53,277 bases of DNA from Agarophyton chilense. Lineage: Eukaryota; Rhodophyta; Florideophyceae; Gracilariales; Gracilariaceae. Shown here one piece after another: positions 1 through 9,900 of this stretch. The notes below the pieces were generated by a model. It searched no databases, was not told the DNA's origin, and was given only the letters and a program-made list of their open reading frames with translations. Location of the stretch: positions 1 to 53,277 of the forward strand of contig JARGXX010000134.1 in assembly GCA_030374765.1 (NCBI GenBank), in the 5' to 3' direction. The position numbers were made by a program, and so were the translations under genes. Position 1 is the stretch's first letter. The number at the start of each line of letters is the position of its first letter.

Positions 1-649
1 TTTTGTGATTTAAAAAGTTTAAACGAACTTTTGGTAGTTGAAATCCCTTGAATCTAAAATTCATCTATAAGCTTGTAATAAAACTGCCGGTCCTAAATAT
101 TTATCATGATTCCACCAATAACTGGGACAACTAGCTGAGCAACAAGCACATAAGATACATTCATATAAACCATCTAATTCTGCCCCGATCCCCTTTTCGA
201 TTGTAAAAATTCTTTTTCAGAAATTGAATTATTTATTTATTAACCAAGGCTTGATCATTTTATATTGGGCATAAAAGTGGGTTAAATCAGGAACTAAATC
301 TTTTATAATATACATATGTGGTAAAGGATATATAGTTATAAAACACCTCCTTCGTGCTTAAAGGTTTTAAGCATGCTAAAGTATTTACACCATTTATATT
401 CATCGAACAACTGCCACAAATTCCTTCTCTGCATGAACGACGGAATGTTAAAGAAGAATCTTGAATGTCTTTTATTTGAATTAAGGCATCTAAAACCATT
501 GGACCACAATTATTAAGAGAAATAGGATAAATATTAAATCAAGGCTTTTTAGATAAAATAGGGTTTCATCTATATACTCGTAAATATTTTTGGGAGTTTA
601 TTTTAGAATTAAATAAACTTATTTTATTTGAACTTTTTTGTAAAAACAT
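1..649 (-). pseudogene. sdhB: sdhB, truncated by the window edge and broken by homopolymer indels
   Basis: First-pass copy of the succinate dehydrogenase iron-sulfur subunit, with its ATG at 647-649. Compared with the intact copy at 27139-27891 it has single extra bases near 26 (A), 42 (A), 185 (C), 191 (C), 233 (T) and 338 (A), so the frame shifts several times. The C-terminal 36 or so codons lie left of the window start. All differences are homopolymer or near-homopolymer length changes confined to the contig end, so I read this as sequencing error, not as real gene decay. Confidence 0.9.
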
Positions 650-651
650 TT

Positions 652-1028
652 TTAGTTAAAAATTAATAAAAAAATAATAATACAAATAAAAAAACTTATA
701 ACTATAAGAAACATACGTATAAATTTTAAATGTAAATAAAAGCCAAGGTCTCATAAAAATTGTTTGGAACCATTAAACGCATGATAACATAAAAATAATA
801 TAATTATTACATAAAAACTTCATAAAAAAAAGAAGTAATCTTATTTAAAATTACATAATTTAATAAAATTTGTTCATAATTAATATGTATCGACAGTTGC
901 AAGTAAATAAAGAAAAAAACAATTAAAGAAGATAATAAAATCCCCGAAGCTCTATGCCAAATAGATGTTAAAGATGATTCTTGAACCGCATAAATTGTAA
1001 TATGAGGAGATAAAGGTCGGTTATACAT
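652..1028 (-). pseudogene. sdhC: sdhC with a one-base deletion
   Basis: First-pass copy of the succinate dehydrogenase cytochrome b subunit. It starts at 1028 with the family's RPLSPH N-terminus and the SxxHRASG segment, but an A-run near 812-817 is one base shorter than in the second pass (28055-28061), shifting the frame after about residue 72. The intact version is at 27894-28271. As with the adjacent sdhB, this is probably a base-calling error at the contig end. Confidence 0.9.
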
Positions 1029-1061
1029 AAAATAGTTTAGTAAAAAATTATATAATTAATA

Positions 1062-1134
1062 TGTCCAGAATGGGATTTGAACCCATGACTCAAGGGTTTT
1101 CAACCCTATGCTCTAACCACTGAGCTATCCAGAC
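1062..1134 (-). tRNA. trnF: tRNA-Phe (GAA)
   Basis: Cloverleaf on the minus strand: acceptor GTCTGGA/TCTGGAC with G-U pairs, anticodon loop TTGAAAA giving GAA, T-loop TTCAAAT, discriminator A. One T-T mismatch opens the top of the anticodon stem. It is first in a run of three tRNA genes between sdhC and atp9. Confidence 0.93.
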
Positions 1135-1176
1135 TTTATTTTTTGGTATAATAAAATTTCTACTATGTAATAAAAT

Positions 1177-1264
1177 CGGATGAAGTAGGATTTGAACCCA
1201 CGATAAGTTTAATTCTTATGCCAATTTTCAAAATTGGTGCTTTAAACCACTCAGCCATTCATCC
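1177..1264 (-). tRNA. trnS: tRNA-Ser (UGA)
   Basis: Class II tRNA of 88 nt with a long variable arm. The anticodon stem CCAAT/ATTGG closes a TTTGAAA loop (UGA), acceptor GGATGAA, discriminator G as usual for serine tRNAs. Confidence 0.93.
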
Positions 1265-1275
1265 TTTAATAAATT

Positions 1276-1349
1276 TTAGGGTAGTAGGACTTGAACCTAC
1301 AATTTTTTACTCCCAAAGCAAACACGTTAACCATTTACGTCATACCCTA
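1276..1349 (-). tRNA. trnP: tRNA-Pro (UGG)
   Basis: The acceptor TAGGGTA/TACCCTA pairs perfectly. The anticodon loop TTTGGGA gives UGG, T-stem GTAGG/CCTAC, discriminator A. Confidence 0.92.
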
Positions 1350-1369
1350 GAATCTATCGTTAAAATTAA

Positions 1370-1621
<252 letters not shown>

Positions 1622-1636
1622 TCAGCCTCTCGTAAA

Positions 1637-1706
1637 AGCTAGAACCGGATTCGAACCGATGTAAAAAGATTTGCAATCTTTTGCATCAACCACTATGCTA
1701 TCTAGC
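1637..1706 (-). tRNA. trnC: tRNA-Cys (GCA)
   Basis: Anticodon stem AAAGA/TCTTT with loop TTGCAAA (GCA). The acceptor GCTAGA/TCTAGC has a T-T mismatch at its base. Discriminator T, usual for cysteine. It overlaps the shadow ORF that runs through atp9 in another frame. Confidence 0.92.
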
Positions 1707-1710
1707 CCGG

Positions 1711-1784
1711 TAACGGAAATAGGACTTGAACCTATAACTTTTGGATTATGATTCCAATGTTCTTACCAATTGAACTATTCCGTC
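1711..1784 (-). tRNA. trnM: tRNA with CAU anticodon (elongator Met, or Ile reading AUA)
   Basis: Acceptor GACGGAA/TTCCGTT, anticodon stem TTGGA/TCCAA with loop ATCATAA (CAU), T-stem ATAGG/CCTAT. Unlike the CAU tRNA at 14814 it has no initiator features, so it is elongator Met or a lysidine-modified tRNA-Ile. Only four bases separate it from trnC, and it abuts the rps11 stop codon exactly. Confidence 0.9.
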
Positions 1785-2144
1785 TTATATATATCTCTTT
1801 TTAGGATTTTTACATCCATTATGAGGTAATAATGAATTATTTGCAATTGACAAAATATTTAAAAAAGATTGTTTAAAATATTTTAGTACAGTTTTTTTAT
1901 ATTTATCAAATCCTCTTAGATTTAAATGTATATAGTTAATTTTGGATTTATTTAAATATTCTATAATTGAATCTAAGATTGAAATCAATGTTGTTAATGT
2001 TATTTTTTTGGTTCCTTGCGTTTTTTTGGTTCCCACCGATGTCCAAAATAATACTTCACCTTTGAGATTTGTGATAGTACATAAAATATTATTAGATGTA
2101 AATCGAATATTGAGTCTAACAGATTTAAAATTATTTTGAATCAT
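1785..2144 (-). CDS. rps11: Ribosomal protein S11
   Basis: Encodes 119 residues of uS11, a platform protein of the mitochondrial small subunit that contacts 16S-like rRNA near the mRNA exit. The family pattern is visible: an N-terminal strand region followed by ITNLKGEVLFWTSVG (about residues 24-38), a basic segment, and the C-terminal CKNPKKRY tail matching the usual CRPPKKRRV. Its TAA lies directly against the 5' end of trnM (1784), so tRNA processing defines the mRNA end. Upstream is the 5S rRNA gene. Divergent but recognisable. Confidence 0.92.
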   Translation of the reverse strand: MIQNNFKSVRLNIRFTSNNILCTITNLKGEVLFWTSVGTKKTQGTKKITLTTLISILDSIIEYLNKSKINYIHLNLRGFDKYKKTVLKYFKQSFLNILSIANNSLLPHNGCKNPKKRYI

Positions 2145-2150
2145 TTTTAA

Positions 2151-2264
2151 CTGTCTAAGAATTCCATATAAAATAGTAGTTTTAGTAAAGATAGATTTAT
2201 TTTTGAGTTCGATATGGGATCATATATTTAATATCTACTTTTTTAGTTAAAAAAATCCAGGCAA
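2151..2264 (-). rRNA. rrn5: Mitochondrial 5S rRNA (divergent)
   Basis: The 120-nt gap between nad3 and rps11 carries a 5S-like sequence on the minus strand. The core at 2204-2221 reads GATCCCATATCGAACTC, close to the bacterial loop-B/C sequence ACCCCATGCCGAACTC. The 5' end TTGCCTGG (2257-2264) resembles the bacterial 5S start TGCCTGG and pairs with TTAGACAG at 2151-2158, apart from one C-A mismatch, giving helix I. Length about 114 nt. Ends are estimated from that helix. Confidence 0.75.
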
Positions 2265-2265
2265 A

Positions 2266-2631
2266 TTATTCTCATTCTAATGCACCTTTGTATCATTCGT
2301 AGATAAAACCTATTGTTAATATAACCAAAAAGACGATCATACTCCAAAATCCAAATAAAGAAATAGTACTTAGAGTTAATGATCATGGAAAAAGAAAACT
2401 AATTTCTAAATCAAAGATCAAAAATAATATAGCTACTAAATAAAATCTAATATCAAATGTTGCTCTTGCATCATCAAAAGGATTGAAGCCACATTCATAA
2501 GCACTTATTTTTTCTTGGTCAGCTTTTTTAGGAATTAAAAAATAGGATAAACTAAAAAGGAGTACTGATAATAAAAAGGAAATACATAAAAATACTAAAA
2601 TTATTGAATATTCAGTGAAAATTAGTTTCAT
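2266..2631 (-). CDS. nad3: NADH dehydrogenase subunit 3
   Basis: Encodes 121 residues of complex I subunit ND3, part of the proton-pumping membrane arm at the junction with the quinone site. The conserved loop with YECGFNP (C47) is present, followed by the [11 protein letters not shown] helix. The C-terminus YEWYKGALEWE uses two TGA codons as Trp, and another TGA encodes the Trp after LFP, so a standard-code translation would stop at residue 82. TAA stop at 2266-2268, one base from the 5S gene. Six bases separate it from nad1. Confidence 0.97.
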
Positions 2632-2637
2632 AATAAT

Positions 2638-3618
2638 TTAAGGTAATCAATTAAAGCTTAACAAAATTCCAGCAACAAATAAAACTCATCCCAAAGATAA
2701 AGGAAGAAAAATTTTTCATCCCAAGCGCATTAATTGATCATATCGATATCGAGGAAATGCAGATCTTACTCAAATAAATCCAAAAAGCAATCCTGTTGTT
2801 TTTAATCCAAATCAAATAGTACTTGGAATTCAATAAAATATTACTAAATTGAAAATAGGTAATCAACCACCAAAAAATAAAATGGTAGTTAAACCACACA
2901 TTAATATCATATTAGCGTACTCACCTAAGAAAAATAAAGCAAATCCCATAGCTGAATATTCAACATTATATCCAGCTACTAATTCAGCTTCAGCCTCAGG
3001 TAAATCAAATGGAGCTCTATTTGTTTCGGCAAGTATGGATATATAAAACATAATTAAAGCAGGTAATAAAGGAATTCCATATCAAATATTTTGTTGAGCT
3101 AATACAATCTCTGTAAGATTTAATGATCCTGAACATAATAAAACATTAATTAAAATTAGTCCAATTGAAACTTCATAAGAAACCATTTGTGCAGCAGATC
3201 GTAAAGCACCTAAAAATGCATATTTAGAATTGCTCGATCATCCGGAGATTATAATGCCATAAACTCCTAATGAAGAAATTGCTAATAAATATAACATACC
3301 TATATTTATATCAGAATAAACCATTCCTTCACCTAATGGAACTACACATCAGGCAATTAACGCTAATAAAAATGTTAGTATAGGTGCTAAAATAAACATA
3401 CTTAAATTAGCACTTGAAGGTAAAATTGTTTCTTTAACAAATAATTTTAATCCATCAGCAAGAGGTTGTAAAAGGCCAAAAATACCAACAATATTTGGAC
3501 CTTTGCGTCGTTGCATAGCTGCCATTACCTTTCGTTCTGCTAATGTCATATAAGCGATGGCTATTAATAAAGGCAATATTATTATTACTATTTTTAAAAT
3601 TATATTTATTAAAAACAT
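2638..3618 (-). CDS. nad1: NADH dehydrogenase subunit 1
   Basis: Encodes 326 residues of ND1, the complex I membrane subunit that forms the quinone channel entrance. Near the N-terminus is [17 protein letters not shown] (about 27-43). The acidic matrix loop [20 protein letters not shown], characteristic of the family, lies in the middle. Several TGA codons supply tryptophans. The C-terminus NWLP ends at a TAA in 2638-2640. The ATG at 3618 gives the usual N-terminus. It sits eight bases after nad2 and six before nad3 in a tight nad2-nad1-nad3 block. Confidence 0.97.
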
Positions 3619-3626
3619 CTCAAAAT

Positions 3627-5123
3627 TTAATATATAAAAGGTATAGACATTGTTGAAGAAATAAGAGAAATAATTTCTATATCTAAAAACAGAAATAAAA
3701 TACTTAATGAAGAAATTCCTAAAATTAGTGAACTTAATTTACTCATAGGTTTAATTACTTTTAAATTAGTTGTAGATAATTCAAAATACATACCCTTAAT
3801 TAGTTGAATATAATAAAAACATGCAACACAACTCATAATAACTGCGAATAAACTTATACCAAAAGAATTAACTTGTAAAGCAGTTAATAAAACGAATAAT
3901 TTTGCAAAAAATCCTCCTGTTGGCGGTATACCAGCCATTGAAAAAAGTAATATAATTATAGCACAGGCTAAAAATGTATTGGATTTTGTTAAGCTATTAA
4001 TTTCACTTAAATAACGCATTTGGTAAAATGAAGGGTAATTATAAATTTTAGTATTAATTACAAACGCAAAAATTCCTAACATTGTAATCAAATAAATAAT
4101 TAAGTAAAAAACTACATTTGAAATACTTTCTATATCACCTCCTAATATTGCTAATAAAAGAAAACCTACATGATTAATCGAACTATAAGCAAGAAATCTT
4201 TTTCATTTATGTTGTGCCAAAGCCCCGAAAGTACCTATTAAAATTGACAAAAATACTGAAAATAAAATAATATTTTGCCAAAATGGGATTAAATCATAAA
4301 ATGTATATAATAAAAATCTAACCAATAGTCCAAAAATTGCAATTTTTGGTAAAATCGAAAAAAAAGCCGTTACTATAAACGGAGCTCCTTCATAAACATC
4401 TGGTGCTCATACATGAAATGGAGCTGCACTTAATTTAAATAAAAAAGCCACCAAAATAAAAAGAAAACCTATTATTATATTAGATGAAAATAAACTAGTA
4501 TTTAACAAAAATCCAGAAAAAAATTGTGCTAAATCATTTAAATTTGTTAAACCAGTCAAACCATAAATAATTGATGAACCACATAATAAAAATGCTGAAG
4601 AAAAAGCCCCCAATATAAAATATTTTAATCCTGCTTCAGTTGAAAATTCTGATGTACGATTTATACTTGCCAAAATATAAAAAATTAAACTTTGGAATTC
4701 AATTGCTAAATAAATTATTAATAAATCGTAAGATTGTAAAATAATGAACATTGCGACGATAACTAATAAAATTAAAATTCAAAATTCAAAGTAATTTAGC
4801 TTTTCAGATATAAAATATTCAAAAGATAAGAAAACTCAACTTATTGTAGTTATAAGTATAATTAATTTAGAATAATATGTAAATCAATCACAAACTAAAA
4901 AATTATTCCAACTTATAATATTTAAAGGAGTTTGGAAAAATGTCAAGAAAAAACTCAAAATTAAGATTTGTAAAACCAATAAAGTAAAATTTTTGCTTAA
5001 TAAAGGATAGCCCAACAAAGGATAAGTACTTAAAAAAACACCATATATAAGTAGCAAACAAACATTAAAAGTAATATAAGTTTCCGTTAATATAGAATAA
5101 AAATTATATAAAAAATTATACAT
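3627..5123 (-). CDS. nad2: NADH dehydrogenase subunit 2
   Basis: Encodes 498 residues, the normal algal length, of an antiporter-like proton-pumping subunit of complex I. Under UGA = Trp a single frame runs from ATG 5123 to TAA 3627. Family segments include the [16 protein letters not shown] helix, [11 protein letters not shown] before the conserved proline-rich loop, and [19 protein letters not shown] in the C-terminal half. The N-terminal region is poorly conserved, as usual. Confidence 0.97.
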
Positions 5124-5144
5124 TAATTAAACTTTTTTTACTAA

Positions 5145-5384
5145 TTATAATAAAATCTCTAAAATATATCTACCAATTTCAATACTTGATAAGCGTATTA
5201 AAAATACCAAAAAGATTTTAATTTTATTAATATGAATGTAATCATTCAATATTGTTTTTAATCCAAAATTCATATGTAAAACTACTAAACCCATTATGAG
5301 TATAGCTATTTCTATGTCTAACATAAGTCCACCAAAGAAAAAAAATCCTCCTAAGCGTATAAAAACTCAAGTCACATCAAACAT
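5145..5384 (-). CDS. sdhD: Succinate dehydrogenase subunit 4 (membrane anchor)
   Basis: A 79-codon frame with one TGA (Trp6), read in neither strand's standard code as a long ORF. It encodes the small SdhD membrane anchor of complex II. The diagnostic pattern is H37-x3-G41-x6-D48-Y49-x-H51: the histidine is the expected heme b ligand, and the DY pair is the ubiquinone-site signature of the family. Two to three hydrophobic segments are visible. Length matches other red-algal SdhD (about 80 residues). Flanked by nad4 (13 bases upstream) and nad2 (21 bases downstream). Confidence 0.88.
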
Positions 5385-5397
5385 TTATTATTTAAAG

Positions 5398-6873
5398 TTA
5401 TAGTAATTGTTCTATCAAACTAATTACTGAAAAATGCAGTTCATCCAAAAATGAAATAGGGTAAATACCAATTCATAGGATTATAAACATCAAAGGCACC
5501 AAAATTCAAAATTCTCTTCGAGAAACATCCTGAAATGATCGAAAATATTGTAATTTCAAATTCCCAAAACTTATACGATTAAAAAGTCAAATAGAATATG
5601 CAGCTCCTAATACCATACCCAAAGAAGCAAAGAAAGTCAAAATTCTATTAATTTGAAAGGCACCAATTAATACTAATAATTCTCCAATAAAACTACTTGT
5701 TCCAGGAAAACCTAAATTTGCAAAAGAAAAAAAGAGAAAAAAAATACCAAAAATAGGCATAACTTGCATTAAACCACCATAATATTTTAATATTCTAGTT
5801 TTATAGCGATCATATAGAATCCCAACACATAAAAATAATGCACTAGACACTAAACCATGACTTAACATTAATAATATACTACCCTCAATACCTTGTAAAT
5901 TTAGCGAAAAAATACCAATTGTAACAAATCCCATATGTGAAACTGAAGAATAAGCGATTATTTTTTTTAAATCTACTTGTCTTAATGTTGTTAATGAAGC
6001 ATATATAATAGCTATTATACTTAAAGTAAAAATTAGTGGTGTAAAATAAATGGATGCTTTTGGAAACATAGGTATAGAAAAACGTAAAAAGCCATAACCA
6101 CCCATTTTTAATAATACTCCAGCTAAAATTACGGATCCCGCCGTGGGAGCTTCAGCATGTGCTTCTGGCAATCATATATGAAATGGAATCATGGGAATTT
6201 TAACAGCAAAACTAGAAAAGAAAGCAAGTCAAAAAATAATTTGTTTTATTTCAGTAAAGTTATAATATCATAAAACTTGTAAGTCTGTAGTACCTACTTC
6301 AAAATAAATTGTAAGTAACGCTAATAACATTAATAATGAGCCTACTAATGTATATAAAAAAAATTGGTAAGCTGCTCTAATTTTACGTTTTCTAGATCCT
6401 CATATACCAACAATTAAAAACATTGGTATTAAAACACTTTCAAAAAATATATAAAATCACAATAGATCTAAAACACAAAATACTTGGATTAAAAAAAATT
6501 CTAATAATAAGAAACAAATTAAATATTCTTTAATCAAACTCTGTACAGATACTCAGCTAAGTAACACACAAAAAATAGTTAATAATGTCGTTAACAAAAT
6601 AAAAAATAATGAAATACCATCTATACCAATAGTATAATATAAATTAATAGAAGGAATTCAATTATATGTGCTACTAAACTGAAAAAAAGATGTAGTATTA
6701 TCAAATTGAACTCAAAGAAGTAAAGAGAATAAAAAAGTTAAACAAACAATATTTAATGCTATTAATTTACACAAATACTCATTGGTTTGAGGAATAATAA
6801 ATAATATTAAAATTCCTAAAAGTGGGGTTAGAGAGACTAAAATTAAAGGATTTAAAAGTTCTAAATTTAACAT
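5398..6873 (-). CDS. nad4: NADH dehydrogenase subunit 4
   Basis: Encodes 491 residues of ND4, an antiporter-like subunit of complex I. The conserved HxWLPEAHAEAPTAGSVILAG helix around residues 230-250 and the YSSVSHMGF segment containing a channel histidine are both clear. Many Trp residues, including the one in the HIWLPEAH motif, are TGA. ATG at 6871-6873, TAA at 5398-5400 after a C-terminus ending EQLL. It is 18 bases downstream of trnI, whose excision should free the 5' end. Confidence 0.97.
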
Positions 6874-6891
6874 AAAATTTATTAATTAAAT

Positions 6892-7463
6892 TGGGTCTAG
6901 ATTGATTCGAACAACCAACTTCACGCTTATCAAGTTACAGTCGATAGTTTGCACTTTATAGTAACTAAAATACCTCTGCTTAAAACTGTACGTGATAATT
7001 TCTTATCATACAGCTTCTTTTCCAGTAACAAATTTCTATACCAGTATTAAAGTATATTATGCATATTTTTTTCATTACAAAAGAACATTTGCTTATTTAT
7101 ACTTTTCCTTATTTCATGTTTCAATTTTTTATGTTTTGAATTTGTAGAGCTTTGTTTTACACCTCATTCATATCGAGCTTAAACTTAATGCACGCTATTA
7201 AATTTGATATTAACATGTAATTTTAGAGTTAAGATGTTTTCAACAAATTTCTGTACGTACTCAATGAATTCACTAATTTAATCTAGCGTTGATCGAAATC
7301 ATAAATTAAATTTTACGTCCTAGCTTGAAACGATAAGATTTTCACTTATATAAAAAATCAATTCGCATATAATCTATACAATACGAGTATTATCTAATAA
7401 ATTAAATTACAATAATACAAACCATGTCACACGCGTACGCTCTAACCTTTAAGCTATAGACCC
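6892..7463 (-). tRNA. trnI: tRNA-Ile (GAU), split by a group II intron
   Basis: The 5' exon is 7433-7463 (GGGTCTA acceptor strand, D-arm, and the TACGC half of the anticodon stem). The 3' exon is 6892-6933 (loop TTGATAA with GAU, GCGT, T-arm, TAGACCC, discriminator A). Together they make a 73-nt cloverleaf. The 499-nt intron interrupts it between the 5' anticodon stem and the loop. A group II intron in trnI is known from florideophyte mitochondria such as Chondrus. Confidence 0.9.
6934..7432 (-). other. ORF-less group II intron in trnI
   Basis: Boundaries fit group II introns: the 5' end begins GTGTGAC (7432 downward) and the 3' end finishes ...GTAAC (A-Y). Domain V is at about 6983-7016 on the minus strand, with an AGC triad near its start, a two-part stem and a short A-rich cap, ending GTACAGTT. 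Domain VI follows before the splice site. There is no maturase or LAGLIDADG frame in the 499 nt, so splicing must depend on a protein supplied from elsewhere. Confidence 0.85.
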
Positions 7464-7489
7464 TTAAAATAATTTTAATTATTACTTTC

Positions 7490-9466
7490 TTAGATGAAAA
7501 AAATTAATACTGAATAAAAAATCACTAGTTGAATTTGATTACACATAATCATTAAAAATAGACAAACCCCTAAAACAATAAAAAACAAATAATGATTTAA
7601 TTGACCAGTCTGTAACCTTGAAAATAATTTTGATCATACTAAAATTACTTTCGATAAGCCATAAGGACCTATTAGTTCAATAAATCCTCTGTCTAAATTT
7701 TTAAAAGAAACAGTATAACCAAAATTTAAAATAGGATAAACAAAAAATCTATTGTATAATACATCCAAATATCATTTTTTATTAATCAAAAAACAAATTT
7801 TACGATAAACGATACTAGATAAATAAATATGTATTTTTGACTTATTAATAATAGTCGCTAAAATAATTCCTAATGTGCTTAATGCAAATGGTAACCATTT
7901 TAAGTTTATATTTAATCATTCCGCTTCAATAAAATAAGAATTTGTAGGTAAAATAAGAATCGAAGATTTTCAGAAGTCAGTACCTATACCTATAAACAAG
8001 TCTTTTCCCAAATAGCCTATAAAAATACTACCTAAACCTAAAAGAATTAAGGGCATTAACATTAGCAAAGAAGGTTCATGACTTTTCAGAATACTTTCCC
8101 TTGTCGTATTCGCTGAATTTATAAATGTCAAATAAATTAAACGAAACGAATAAAATGCAGTAAAAAAGACCGATAAATTTCCTAATCAACATGCAAACGA
8201 TCCTTGTAAATTTTGTAAATTAGTATTTAACGTAATTTGTGTAATTTCTAAAATAAAATCTTTAGAATAAAAACCTGTTAAAAAAGGGAAACCCGCTAAT
8301 GCAAACGATCCTATTAACATTAAAGAATAAGTTAAAGGTAAGAATTTGATGAGAGATCCCATACGACGCATATCTTGTTCATTAGCCAAAGCATGTATTA
8401 CTGAGCCAGCACTCAAGAATAATAATGCTTTAAAAAAAGCATGATTTGCTAAATGAAACATACTGACATTATAACATGAAATTCCACAAGAGAATATCAT
8501 ATAACCTAATTGACTACAAGTAGAATAAGCAATTACTCTTTTTAAATCATTTTGAAAAACTCCGGACATACCGGCAAAAAATGCTGTTAAAGATCCAAAT
8601 ATTATTAAAATATTTAAGACAGTATATGAGAATTCAATTAACGGTGAAAATCTAATTAATAAGAAAACACCAGCAGTTACCATAGTTGCTGCATGAATTA
8701 ATGCAGATACTGGTGTGGGTCCTTCCATAGCATCAGGTAATCATGTATGTAGTCCTAATTGTGCTGATTTCCCAACTGCTCCTATAAATAAAAAGATCCC
8801 TATTAATGTTAATCCGGAGACATAAAATCCACCAAAATTTAGAAAATAATTAGTAAATAAAGGAGCTAAAGAAAATATAGTAAAATAATCTATCGATTGA
8901 AAAATATAAAAAGTAGTTAATATTCCTAGACTTAATCCGAAATCTCCTATTCTATTTACCACTAAAGCTTTAATAGCTGATTGATTCGCTGCTAGTCTAG
9001 TGAATCAAAAATTAATTAACAAATAAGACGCTAAACCTACACCTTCTCACCCCACAAACATTTGTACAAGATTGTCTGCAGTTACTAAAACTAACATAAA
9101 AAAGGTAAATATCTCTAAAAAAGCCATGAAACGTGGTAGATGAGGATCATTTTGCATATATTCTAAAGAGTATAAATGTACTAAACTTGATATCACTGTT
9201 ATAACTACTAACATTGTAACAGTAAGACTATCAAATAAAAAACTTCAAGAAACTTTTAAAATACCCACGTTAATTCAAGGAGTAAGTGTAATATAATGAT
9301 TTACTCCCATAAGACCCACTTCATAAAACGCAGTGAGAGATAAAAACATTGATAAAAACACACAAACTATCGAAATAGTACTGGATCCTTTGTGACCTAG
9401 AAATCGGCCCAGGAATCCTGAAAAAATTGATCCTAGTAATGGTAACCATAAAATAAGTAAATACAT
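7490..9466 (-). CDS. nad5: NADH dehydrogenase subunit 5
   Basis: Encodes 658 residues of ND5, the terminal antiporter-like subunit of complex I with the long lateral helix. The [30 protein letters not shown] region is present (its AMEGPTPV part is at about 8720-8730), as is [21 protein letters not shown] with the channel lysine and histidines. Standard-code translation breaks it at TGA Trp codons. ATG at 9464-9466; the first in-frame stop is TAA at 7490-7492. It is 13 bases after atp8. Confidence 0.96.
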
Positions 9467-9479
9467 AATAATTATTTAA

Positions 9480-9887
9480 CTAATATTTAAATTTCAATGA
9501 CTTAGGATAAACTAATATTGAATTTAATAATTTTAGATCACAAAACTTTGTTGTATTTAAAATTACAAAACTAATTTTTTGATCAACTAATAAAGTATCA
9601 ATTTCTTTTTTATCTGTTATCAATTGAGTAAAATGACCTGTTAGTAAATTTGAAGTTATTTCAAGATTTTGAATTAATGTTTTCTTCAATAAATTTTGTT
9701 TATCTAATGTTTTTTTTGTTTTTTCTAATACTTTTTTGGTATTTATATCTACAACTTGTTTACGTATTTTTAACGATTTAAGGAACATTGGTAAAAAATA
9801 ATGTATTAATACTGCGTAAAACAACGAAAAAATTAAAAATAATCAAAAAATTTGTGAAAATACAATGATACGATCTAATTGAGGCAT
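9480..9887 (-). CDS. atp8: ATP synthase F0 subunit 8
   Basis: Encodes 135 residues. The N-terminus MPQLDRIIVFSQIFWLFL is the hallmark of ATP8/YMF19 proteins: a short start, then one membrane helix whose Trp15 is a TGA codon. After residue 35 the chain is lysine-rich and probably extends into the matrix stalk. It supports assembly of the F0 stator. The start at 9885-9887 is fixed by the MPQLD motif. Thirteen bases separate it from both nad5 and atp6. Confidence 0.95.
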
Positions 9888-9900
9888 TTTTTTATTTATA

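Noticed and set aside
1..649. Genuine loss of sdhB by frameshift
   Set aside because: An intact full-length copy lies at 27139-27891, and the differences are homopolymer run lengths clustered at the contig end.
1942..2139. Plus-strand frame opposite rps11
   Set aside because: Antisense shadow of a recognisable ribosomal protein gene. The same applies to 2849-3046 opposite nad1 and 21650-21862 opposite cox1.
6934..7432. Unassigned spacer or pseudogenised ORF between nad4 and nad5
   Set aside because: The flanks form a complete tRNA-Ile once this part is removed, and it has group II boundaries and a domain V, so it is an intron.
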